A DNA stretch of 64,000 nt. Source: Pectobacterium zantedeschiae (lineage in GTDB: Bacteria > Pseudomonadota > Gammaproteobacteria > Enterobacterales > Enterobacteriaceae). Positions 49,830 to 57,886 of the stretch are shown here, one piece after another. The notes below the pieces were generated by a model. That model did not search any database, was not told where the DNA came from, and was given only the letters and a program-made list of their open reading frames with translations. Position 1 is the first letter of the stretch, and every line of letters begins with the position of its first letter. The translations under genes were made by a program, and so were the position numbers. The DNA lies in contig NZ_NWTM01000001.1 in NCBI RefSeq assembly GCF_004137795.1, forward strand, positions 2,886,035 to 2,950,034. The letters run 5' to 3'.

Positions 49830-51911
49830 ATGACATCAATCTCTGAATCACTCACCGTATTGATTAAGCGTCGTGCTCAGTTGCGTGAGATGTTCGCGAC
49901 ACATCAATTCGATGCACTTGATCGCCTGCTGGAGCAAGAGCACCTGGTTTGGCTGGATGGCCCTAATCTGCCTTATACCTATAACTGGAACATTAATTCC
50001 ATCTTTGACCCAGCCGTCTCTCATGCTGACATATTGTCGCACTTGCAGGCCTGGGTTGCCGCACGTCCTGAGAGCTATCACGCCCATCACCTAACCGGTC
50101 AGTACTGGGAAAATGCCGCAGCACGGATTCGTACCTCAAATGGCGGACAATATGTAGAAGACGATCGCTGGATGGGCGCCGAGCTGGCACGCGATCTGGG
50201 CGTCGCGGCTTACCTTCGCGCCAGTGCGTTACATCAGCGACCTGCCCTGACCTTTTCGCGCTTGTTTCGTTTGACCTGCTATTTAGGCGAACCGCAGTGG
50301 CTGGGAGTCTTACTGCAAGGCGGTGAACCACTGACCTACACACAGCGTCAGGCGCAGGTTGAACCCGAGCTTTGGGAAGCGGGTCTACAGCACTTGCGTA
50401 ATGAGGGTGCACAGGCGCTTGTTGAGCTTCCTGCTGCGCTGCCTACTCCGCTGCCAGCAAGAGAAGAACACGAATGGGAAGAGCCCATGCACTACTGGCT
50501 GCGTGTCACATTAGCCACTCGTCCACAGGACTTAGCCATTCGTAATGAGTACGTTTACTTCCTGTATCCACGCTGGGGCGGCAGCCATGAGGCGATGACA
50601 CAATTTATTGATGGGCCACTGTGTGAAGCACTGACAGAGTCCGAACGTAACAGCCTGCGTGTTACGCAGTGTTGGGACTACATTGGCTATGACGTGCTCC
50701 TGCCTGATGCTCAGGACACAGAAAACGTGGCGTACTGCCGAGAAACCTTTGACTGGTTACTGACGCTTGAACTTGATGTGGATGTTCGGGCCAGGGTACT
50801 ACGCAAATACGCCAGCTTCCTCAGCACGTATGCGCGCACCGAAGAAGGTGACGAGATCCGCTGGAATAAGGCCGATATGCAGAAAGCCTATGACCTGATG
50901 GTTGAAGCCTGGCAGGTTGATCTCCCGGAATCACACCCTGATGAGGGCGCACTCGACACGTTAATAAGCTGTGTGAATTTTGCCGGTATCGAAGACAGCT
51001 TCAATTTGATGCCAAAATTTCTGGAACGCTGTCAGGCATGGGCAGATTCGGCGTATGAAACCACTATCGCCGCGCTCGCCAGCAAGTTTGGTTTCTATGG
51101 CATCGCTCAAGGCCAGTTCGACAGTGATGCCTTACTTGCGCGTTGCAGTACTCTTGAATCCGATGTCAATTTTGGCCAGGCCGCCGCTAACCTGTTCGAA
51201 TCAGTTTCCGAAGAAGCAGGCGTCTTTCTGTTACACGAAGCCGCAAGTTGGGGAGAAGTCTCCTCAATGGCGTCACTCGGTGACCTCTATTCCGGCTATC
51301 TATCACGCATGTATGGCCGCGACCCTTCACCTTATGAAGATCACGAAAAATCACGCTATTGGAAGGGTGTATCGGCAGAGAAAGGTCATGTCGTCAGCAT
51401 GTACAACGTTGCCTATAATCTAATCAATGAAAATGACACGCTGACGCCGGAACAGTATCAGCAAGCGAGCACACTGCTGTTTAGCGTACTGCGTAGCCCG
51501 AATCTTGGCAGGACCGTCTGGCAACGTTCAGCAAGAGAGCTAAGTACACTCTTGTTGTTTAGCAACATCCCAGAAGATCAGGCGCGCTGTGTCGATAGCG
51601 TACTCCCGGAATTATGGAACGACGAAGATGATGATAACCGCGATTATGCAGCAGGTTATTACGCGTATGCTTTCCGTAACGGTGCGGGCGTAGCCCAAAA
51701 TAGCTATCTGGCCAAAGTATGGATCGATCGCGCGTTGGAAATCACCCCCGATAGCCAGTACAACCACGATCGGGCGAACGAGATCTATCAACGGGGCGGT
51801 ATGCTGGGTGGCGTTCGAGCGAAGATGGGTTTCAACCGTGATAAAGCGAAAATAGATGCGCGTGGACGTGCAATCACGTTTGGTGATGACGCCCATCAGG
51901 AACATCAGTAG
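49830..51911 (+). CDS. DUF4034 domain protein with Sel1-like repeats
   Basis: 693 residues, soluble, no signal peptide. The first 250 residues fit the DUF4034 type (WLDGPNLPYTYNWNINSIF, RPESYHAHHLTGQYWENAA, DDRWMGAELARDLGVAAYLRA). The C-terminal third has helical pairs of Sel1/TPR kind (AASWGEVSSMASLGDLYSGYLS, SAEKGHVVSMYNVAYNL, YAAGYYAYAFRNGAGVAQNSYLAKVWIDRAL). Sel1-type repeats normally mediate protein contacts; no function is known. A decayed copy of its front lies upstream of the LysE gene. Fur-like box suggests possible iron control. It is followed by a terminator. Confidence 0.75.
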   Translation: MTSISESLTVLIKRRAQLREMFATHQFDALDRLLEQEHLVWLDGPNLPYTYNWNINSIFDPAVSHADILSHLQAWVAARPESYHAHHLTGQYWENAAARIRTSNGGQYVEDDRWMGAELARDLGVAAYLRASALHQRPALTFSRLFRLTCYLGEPQWLGVLLQGGEPLTYTQRQAQVEPELWEAGLQHLRNEGAQALVELPAALPTPLPAREEHEWEEPMHYWLRVTLATRPQDLAIRNEYVYFLYPRWGGSHEAMTQFIDGPLCEALTESERNSLRVTQCWDYIGYDVLLPDAQDTENVAYCRETFDWLLTLELDVDVRARVLRKYASFLSTYARTEEGDEIRWNKADMQKAYDLMVEAWQVDLPESHPDEGALDTLISCVNFAGIEDSFNLMPKFLERCQAWADSAYETTIAALASKFGFYGIAQGQFDSDALLARCSTLESDVNFGQAAANLFESVSEEAGVFLLHEAASWGEVSSMASLGDLYSGYLSRMYGRDPSPYEDHEKSRYWKGVSAEKGHVVSMYNVAYNLINENDTLTPEQYQQASTLLFSVLRSPNLGRTVWQRSARELSTLLLFSNIPEDQARCVDSVLPELWNDEDDDNRDYAAGYYAYAFRNGAGVAQNSYLAKVWIDRALEITPDSQYNHDRANEIYQRGGMLGGVRAKMGFNRDKAKIDARGRAITFGDDAHQEHQ

Positions 51912-52211
51912 ACCACAGCCACACACCGGTTTCTTCCTCTCCTCATGGTGGGAAATCACAGTATCGTACGATTGGGGCGGCAACACTGCCCCTGTTATTT
52001 TCAGGTGTTAATATCCCTCAGACCTCACATCGCACAAACATGAGCTAAAGTGACAAACGGAGGCCAGAACGGCACGCTATTGCAGTTGTCAATTCAGCGT
52101 ATTTTGTACCATTATATTCCTCAAAATAAGCACCGCTAATAAGTGAAAATTCAGAAAGTCCCTTTATCTTTTCTGGCGTGGCACACACCTCAACAAATAA
52201 GGCAGGTCAGT
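51912..52211. other. Spacer before the export locus
   Basis: Holds the terminator at 51975-52001 and presumably the promoter of the HlyD/M50 genes. A possible GTG start at 52143 adds a poor N-terminus and is not preferred. Confidence 0.5.
51975..52001 (+). terminator. Terminator of the DUF4034 gene
   Basis: GGGGC and GCCCC with a nine-base loop, followed by TGTTATTTT. Confidence 0.6.
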
Positions 52212-53015
52212 GTGAATGGTTTCAATAACGTAATATTTCGCCACGCTTTTCAATTGCTGGCACTTTGCTTATTCGCATTTACGGCCCATGCGCAAACGAG
52301 CGACCCACTCTTGGCAATGCCTTCTCATGATAATCAAACCGCTGCCCCCGCCGACAATCAGGCTCGCGGCATTCTGATAGCGGTGGAACAAGCCACGCTG
52401 TCCAGCGAACTGGCTGGACGAATTGTGGAAATACCGTTTAGAGAAGGGGAATCCTTTAAGAAAGGCGATCTGTTGGTGCGATTTGACTGTTCTATTTACC
52501 AAGCTCAACTGGCTGCGGCTTCTGCCGCCACGCGAGCCGCAGAAGCGGAGCTGAGCCAAAATCAGCAACTGGCGCAGATGAAGTCGGTAGGGAAACATGC
52601 GGTATCGTTATCAGCAGCGCACTTTGCACAAGCTCAGGCAGAAAGTCAGGTTTACCAAATTCAGGTCAATCGTTGTCGCATCACAGCCCCCTTCGACGGC
52701 CAGGTGGTGAAACGCCGTGCGCAGACATTTGAGAGCGTGGCGCAAGGTGCTCCACTGCTGGACGTGGTGAATAACCGCAATCTAGAAATCAACCTACTAG
52801 TCCCATCACGACTTCTGTCGGTGCTCAAACCTGGGTTAGTCTTTACCTTCACGCCGGATGAAACCGGAAAACCGTTACAAGCCAAAGTCACACGGCTTGG
52901 TGCACGCATTGATGAGAGCAGCCAAACCCTGGGACTCACCGGTACGCTGGCTCACGCGGACAATACCTTAATGGCCGGTATGAGCGGAACGGCACAGTTT
53001 TCGGAGGCGCAGTGA
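52212..53015 (+). CDS. Periplasmic HlyD/RND-type adaptor protein
   Basis: 267 residues. With the GTG at 52212 (AAGGCAGG upstream) the protein begins with a good signal peptide ending in AFTAHA before QTSDP. It has two lipoyl half-motifs (EIPFREGESFKKGDLLVRFDCS and later RITAPFDGQVVKRRAQTFESVAQGAPLLDVV) flanking a short Ala/Gln-rich coiled coil, and a beta-barrel. This is the membrane-fusion architecture, unusually short. It overlaps the next gene by GTGA, and belongs to a three-gene export set. No ABC ATPase or outer-membrane factor is adjacent. Confidence 0.85.
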   Translation: MNGFNNVIFRHAFQLLALCLFAFTAHAQTSDPLLAMPSHDNQTAAPADNQARGILIAVEQATLSSELAGRIVEIPFREGESFKKGDLLVRFDCSIYQAQLAAASAATRAAEAELSQNQQLAQMKSVGKHAVSLSAAHFAQAQAESQVYQIQVNRCRITAPFDGQVVKRRAQTFESVAQGAPLLDVVNNRNLEINLLVPSRLLSVLKPGLVFTFTPDETGKPLQAKVTRLGARIDESSQTLGLTGTLAHADNTLMAGMSGTAQFSEAQ

Positions 53016-54340
53016 GCACCACGCCAACCTCTGCAAGTACCGCCGCGTTTGCCCGCTTTCTTGACGTTGAACGACAAGCACGGGCGGCAAACAGCACAGA
53101 AGAGCTGGCCTACTGCATCGTCAACGACAGCCAGCCGCTGTTTGGTTTTCGCCATGCGGCACTGATCATCAATGGCCGGGTTCGCGCGGTGACTGGCGTC
53201 ACCCAACCCGCTCCCCACGCCCCTTTTGTTGCGTTTATCGAACGTGCCTGCACCCAGTTGTCATCAGTCGATGAGAAAGCGTTAGCTAAATGCGCGGTGA
53301 TTGAAGCCTCACAGCTTGATGAACAAAGCCGTAAAGATTGGCAGGCGCTGTCTGCCCCTGAGGCATTGTGGTCCCCTCTCAACGATCGTCAGGGGAACCC
53401 CTTCGGTGCTATTTGGTATGCAAGAGAGCAACCATGGCAGAGTACCGATCAGGTGCTGGCAGCTCAGCTCAGTGGGGCTTTTAGCCATGCATGGCTGGCA
53501 CTCGAGCCACAAACGACACGCTGGCGTCGCCGACAGACTCGGTGGAAAATCGCCGTCCCTGCGCTGCTACTGCTCGCTTGCCTGTTCATTCCGGTGCGCC
53601 AGTCCGTGTTGGCACCCGCAGAGGTTATTCCTCATCAGGGCCGTGTCGTCGCCGCGCCACTGGACGGCGTAATCCAATCCTTTACCGTGTTACCGAACCA
53701 GAGTGTACGTAAAGGTGAGGTGTTGGTTCGCTTTGACAGTACCACCCTGAAAGCCCAGGCAGATGTGGCCGAACGCGCATTGAATGTCGCCGAAGCGGAG
53801 CATCGTGCGAGTTCTCAACGTGCGTTTCAGGATGCGGACTCCAAAGCCCGGCTCGACTTTCTCGCCGCCCAGGTGGCACAAAAACGCGCGGAACGCGATT
53901 ACGCCAATGCCTTGCTGAGTCGCGCAGAAATCCGCGCCGAACGGGATGGCATCGCGGTATTTGCCGACGCTACGCGCTGGATGGGTAAACCGGTACGCAC
54001 TGGCGAACGTTTGATGGAGTTGGCAGACCCTGCTCTCACCGCGTTACGCATCGAGTTGGACGTAGGCGACGCCATCCGGTTGCAGCAAGAAGCGCCCATT
54101 ACCCTGTTTCTGGACAGCGATCCACTAACGCCGCATGCCGCATTGTTAGAACGTATCGCCTATGAGTCAGAACAGACACCAGCCGGCAATCTGGCCTACC
54201 GTCTGGATGCACGCTTTACTGACACACCACCACGTATCGGCCTGCGCGGCACGGCAAAAATTTCAGGCGACTATGTTCCCCTTGCCGTTTATTTGTTCCG
54301 TCGACCGCTGGCAGTGATCCGTCAGGCGATTGGGCTATGA
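53012..54340 (+). CDS. Membrane HlyD-family protein with an N-terminal GAF-like domain
   Basis: 442 residues. Residues about 10-165 look like a GAF domain (LAYCIVNDSQPLFGFRHAALII, SPLNDRQGNPFGAIWYAR), then one membrane segment (VPALLLLACLFIPV, ~180-195), then a HlyD-like adaptor with lipoyl half-motifs (GRVVAAPLDGVIQSFTVLPNQSVRKGEVLVRFD; RAERDGIAVF) and a coiled coil. So the front is cytoplasmic and may sense or bind a small ligand or the substrate. Starts at GTG overlapping the previous stop, and its stop overlaps the M50 gene (ATGA). Confidence 0.8.
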   Translation: MSTTPTSASTAAFARFLDVERQARAANSTEELAYCIVNDSQPLFGFRHAALIINGRVRAVTGVTQPAPHAPFVAFIERACTQLSSVDEKALAKCAVIEASQLDEQSRKDWQALSAPEALWSPLNDRQGNPFGAIWYAREQPWQSTDQVLAAQLSGAFSHAWLALEPQTTRWRRRQTRWKIAVPALLLLACLFIPVRQSVLAPAEVIPHQGRVVAAPLDGVIQSFTVLPNQSVRKGEVLVRFDSTTLKAQADVAERALNVAEAEHRASSQRAFQDADSKARLDFLAAQVAQKRAERDYANALLSRAEIRAERDGIAVFADATRWMGKPVRTGERLMELADPALTALRIELDVGDAIRLQQEAPITLFLDSDPLTPHAALLERIAYESEQTPAGNLAYRLDARFTDTPPRIGLRGTAKISGDYVPLAVYLFRRPLAVIRQAIGL

Positions 54341-56442
54341 ATCCGCATCTGCCTCCTCTGCGCGCCGATCTTCAATTGGCAGAATCGGCGCCTGGCATCA
54401 ACGGGGCCCCGCAGTGGGTGCTGTCCGATCCTATAACCGGACGTTATTTTACCCTGACCCCGTCGGCTATCCGCCTGCTGCGTCATTGGTCACTGCGCCA
54501 GCCGCAGCAAATCCTGGCCGCTGCCAACAGTGAGCCCGGCCTGCCACTGCGAGTGAAAGAGTTGGAGCAACTGATGCAGTTCCTGCGCCAGCACGATCTG
54601 GTCGCAGCAAGCGATCCAGAACAACGTCAGCGCTATCTGGGCAAAGCCCACGCGATGCGCACCAGCTTGTGGAAAAGCGTGCTGCACCAGTATCTATTTT
54701 TCCGTATTCCTCTGTGGCGACCCGATCCGGTACTTAACCGCTGTTGGCCGTGGCTACAGCGCTATGGCACGCCCTTTCTGATTTGGGTATTTCCATTTAT
54801 CCTGCTGCTGGGTTTATTTTTGGTCAGTCGAGACTGGGTACGTTATACCCATTCGTTTCCACACCTTTTCAGCCTGTCTGGCATGGCCGTGTTCGGTATT
54901 TCTCTGGTGTTCGCCAAATTTATCCATGAGCTAGGCCATGCTTTTATGGCTAAACGGGCGGGCTGCCGTGTGCAGAGCATGGGTGTTGCCTTTATCGTGT
55001 TATTTCCCTTGTTTTATACTGACACTACCGACGCCTGGAAACTGAAAGATCGTCAGGCACGCTTGCTGATCGGCGCGGGCGGCATTCTGGCCGAACTGAT
55101 GTTGGCGGTGATTGCGCTATTGGCCTGGGCATTACTGCCAGATGGACCAGCACGAACGGCCGCCTTTATGCTTTCCAGCGCGACGTGGCTGACCACGTTA
55201 GTCGTAAACCTTAACCCTTTGATGCGCTTCGATGGCTACTTTTTGCTGAGCGATTTCTGGCGCGTAGAAAATCTGCAAGAACGCGCCTATGCGCTCTGCC
55301 GCTGGCGGTTGCGGGAAAGTCTGTTCGGTCATGGTCACCCAGCGCCGGAAAACCTTTCCCCGTCTCTGCAACGCAAACTGCTGGTGTGGGGCTATGCCTC
55401 CTGGATATGGCGTTTTTTCCTGTTCTTTGGCATCGCGCTGGTGGTTTATCACTTTTTTATCAAGGTGATCGGCATTGGTTTAATGCTGGTTGAGATCGTC
55501 TGGTTTATCGCGCTACCGATAGCCAAAGAAGCCTATGCCTGGTGGTCAATGCGCAAATCAATACACCCTATCGCTTTTTTGCGCAGTGCCCTGCTGTGCT
55601 CGGCCCTCTTGTTTATCTTGCTCTATCCATGGGGTGGCAGTATCCGCATTCCTGCCGTCTTGGAAGCCGAGAAGGTCAGTACCCTCTACAGTCCGGTACC
55701 GGCACAGGTGAACCAGCTACACGTTACAGATGGTCAGCGGGTGGATGCCGGAGACATTCTGCTGGAACTGACGTCAGTCGACCTGGATTACCGTCTCGAT
55801 ATTGAGCGTCAACGTATCGCCCAATTACAACAGCAGCGGCAGCGTGGAGCGGCGCGACAGGAAACCGCGAGTGAAATTCAGGTCATGGATCGGCAGTTAG
55901 CGGAGGCGCTAGCACGCTATCGAGGGTTGGCAGCACAGCGTCAACGCTTAACGATTCGGGCGCCGCAAACGGGCGTAGTACGCGATCTGGCGCGTGACAT
56001 GACAGCAGGACGCTGGCTAACGGCGGATACGCCATTACTACGTGTGGTGGAACCCGCACAAGGCCGAGTGGTTGGCTATATCCCCGAGGAATCACTCAAG
56101 CGCACTCAAGAGGGCATGCACGGCGTATTCCTTGCCGACGATCCCGCTTTCCCACGTCTTGACGTTACGCTTCATGAGATCGCCCCCACGGGCAGCGCTT
56201 ATCTGCAACAAGAAATGCTCGCGTCCGATCGCCACGGCCCGATTGCCGTGCGGCGCGATAACGAACGTAATCCGCAGCCCGTGCAAGCACAATACCGCGT
56301 GCAGTTTACCCTGTCCCCTCAGGCACTGTTACCACAACAGCCTCTGCGCGGTAGCGTCATTCTGGAAGGAGAAAAGGAATCTATTCTTGGCACGGTGTGG
56401 CGTCGGGTAGCGGCATTGGGTATCCGGGAAAGTGGTTTTTAG
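54337..56442 (+). CDS. Site-2-protease (M50) membrane protein fused to a HlyD-like domain
   Basis: 701 residues. An N-terminal stretch (about 20-95, WVLSDPITGRYFTLTPSAIRLLRHW) resembles PqqD-type peptide-binding domains. The membrane part carries HELGH (His197, Glu198, His201) in FAKFIHELGHAFMAKRAGC and the second metal motif NLNPLMRFDGYFLL (Asn291-Asp299). The C-terminal 250 residues are adaptor-like: STLYSPVPAQVNQLHVTDGQRVDAGDILLEL, a Gln/Arg coiled coil and TIRAPQTGVVRDL. This combination is seen next to LEPR-XLL giant proteins in other Gram-negatives (recollection, not checked), suggesting processing coupled to export. Confidence 0.85.
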   Translation: MNPHLPPLRADLQLAESAPGINGAPQWVLSDPITGRYFTLTPSAIRLLRHWSLRQPQQILAAANSEPGLPLRVKELEQLMQFLRQHDLVAASDPEQRQRYLGKAHAMRTSLWKSVLHQYLFFRIPLWRPDPVLNRCWPWLQRYGTPFLIWVFPFILLLGLFLVSRDWVRYTHSFPHLFSLSGMAVFGISLVFAKFIHELGHAFMAKRAGCRVQSMGVAFIVLFPLFYTDTTDAWKLKDRQARLLIGAGGILAELMLAVIALLAWALLPDGPARTAAFMLSSATWLTTLVVNLNPLMRFDGYFLLSDFWRVENLQERAYALCRWRLRESLFGHGHPAPENLSPSLQRKLLVWGYASWIWRFFLFFGIALVVYHFFIKVIGIGLMLVEIVWFIALPIAKEAYAWWSMRKSIHPIAFLRSALLCSALLFILLYPWGGSIRIPAVLEAEKVSTLYSPVPAQVNQLHVTDGQRVDAGDILLELTSVDLDYRLDIERQRIAQLQQQRQRGAARQETASEIQVMDRQLAEALARYRGLAAQRQRLTIRAPQTGVVRDLARDMTAGRWLTADTPLLRVVEPAQGRVVGYIPEESLKRTQEGMHGVFLADDPAFPRLDVTLHEIAPTGSAYLQQEMLASDRHGPIAVRRDNERNPQPVQAQYRVQFTLSPQALLPQQPLRGSVILEGEKESILGTVWRRVAALGIRESGF

Positions 56443-56935
56443 TAAGTTGGTATCCTCAACATATACGCCTACCTTAGCTGGTATCTGGAGCAGGAGATGC
56501 TCCAGACTCTGTAGAAAAGCGCTACACCCTTTCTGATTTCATCAGTTAATAAGATTACTTAACGTTTTCACATGTCTATTGCGTCGAACATACACTACAT
56601 TTTATTAACAAATAAATTTCTCTCTGGTTTTTTCATTACGCTGACAACATATACATATCGCAGCAATTTCAGCACATCCCTCCTTTGATAAGCCAAATTA
56701 AACCCATTAAATATCAAATAAAATCAACAAATTAAAAAAACAAATCTTTTTCTTATCGGCTTACGTAAAAGCCTATTGCTAGTTTCACTTTTTATATGTA
56801 ATTTTGTTTTTATTGTTTACATAAAATTACATGTTACTTAGCAAGTGAAGTTAGGCATCACAAGACCAAGCATCAAAATCATCAGATATATTTCACCCAG
56901 CGTGGAACTATCCCCCATTCCAAGGAGAGATGTTT
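56443..56935. other. AT-rich promoter region before the collar protein gene
   Basis: About 490 very AT-rich bases without a gene, likely a promoter for the collar and giant genes; AT richness of this kind is typical of H-NS-bound accessory DNA. Confidence 0.5.
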
Positions 56936-57676
56936 ATGAAATGCGTTCAGCGTCTGTTTGCCAAATCTGCGATCGCAACTGTGTTAGCTGTAGGCTTATC
57001 GCAACCAGCTACCGCATCTGCATGCAGTACTGAGCCTTACATTGGCTCTATTTGTTATATGGTCACCAGCTATTGCCCAGAGGGCTATCTGCCTGCAAAT
57101 GGGCAAACAGTGACTATCAATCAATATCAGGCGCTTTATGCCTTGATCGGAAATATCTGGGGAGGTTCTCCACAGCAGGGGAACTTTATGCTCCCCGACA
57201 TGCGTGGGCGCGTACCGGTAGGGGCTGGACAAGGAACAGGATTAGCGAATGTCACTCGTGGACAAGTATTTGGGGCAGAGAATGTCTCATTGACGACGAG
57301 CAACGTTGCCCCACACATACATCCGGCCACTGTTGCCTCTTCTGGAAGCGTGAGCGGTACCGCATCTATCGCTATTCCTGTGGTAAATGGTGCGGCAACA
57401 GCCAACGTACCAGACAACACGACATCACTGGCGACAACGTCTCCTTCGTTTGATTTAAGTTCCGTTGGTGGGGTTGACTCACCAGCTAAAATTTACAGTA
57501 ATGCAACACCTACAACAACGTTGAAACCATTTTCAGCCCCGTTTAGTGTGAGCAACCTAACGGGTATAACCATTTCCCCTAATATTGGCGGTATACCTTT
57601 TAGTGTTCGTAACCCCAGTGTAGGTCTCACTGCGTGCATCGCTACTATGGGCGTTTATCCTGTAAACCCAAACTAA
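56936..57676 (+). CDS. Secreted phage tail-collar domain protein
   Basis: 246 residues. Signal peptide MKCVQRLFAKSAIATVLAVG... cleaved after ATASA, then the collar domain: GSICYMVTSYCPEGYLPANGQTV, YQALYALIGNIWGG and GNFMLPDMRGRVPVG, which is the standard Tail_Collar motif. A Thr/Ala/Ser-rich middle follows and a Cys near the C-terminus. Such proteins occur both in phages and as secreted microcystin-dependent-protein-like bacterial proteins. No phage genes are near, so it is a surface or secreted partner of the giant protein. Start 56936 has AGGAG eight bases upstream; ATG 56930 is too close. Confidence 0.8.
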   Translation: MKCVQRLFAKSAIATVLAVGLSQPATASACSTEPYIGSICYMVTSYCPEGYLPANGQTVTINQYQALYALIGNIWGGSPQQGNFMLPDMRGRVPVGAGQGTGLANVTRGQVFGAENVSLTTSNVAPHIHPATVASSGSVSGTASIAIPVVNGAATANVPDNTTSLATTSPSFDLSSVGGVDSPAKIYSNATPTTTLKPFSAPFSVSNLTGITISPNIGGIPFSVRNPSVGLTACIATMGVYPVNPN

Positions 57677-57684
57677 TATAACTA

Positions 57685-57713
57685 CGCGCTTCCCTCATTT
57701 TTAGGGGAGCGCG
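57685..57713 (+). terminator. Hairpin between the collar gene and the giant gene
   Basis: CGCGCTTCCCT pairs with AGGGGAGCGCG (one wobble), no T run. May attenuate read-through from the collar gene into the giant gene. Confidence 0.55.
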
Positions 57714-57886
57714 ACATCTGTAAGATTTTGAAAGTAAAAACGTAATATATAACCTAATGATGGACATAGGAGTGGTCTGTTGGTAGTCACGATGGCAAGC
57801 GTACCGATAGTCCGTATTTAGTGATGACTTCCCGATATTAGCTGTAGAAAAATTATACGTACTAACACCACTCTGGAGTATGTCTT

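Noticed and set aside
56936-57676. Prophage remnant at the collar gene
   Set aside because: It has a cleavable signal peptide and no neighbouring phage genes, so a secreted bacterial protein is more likely.
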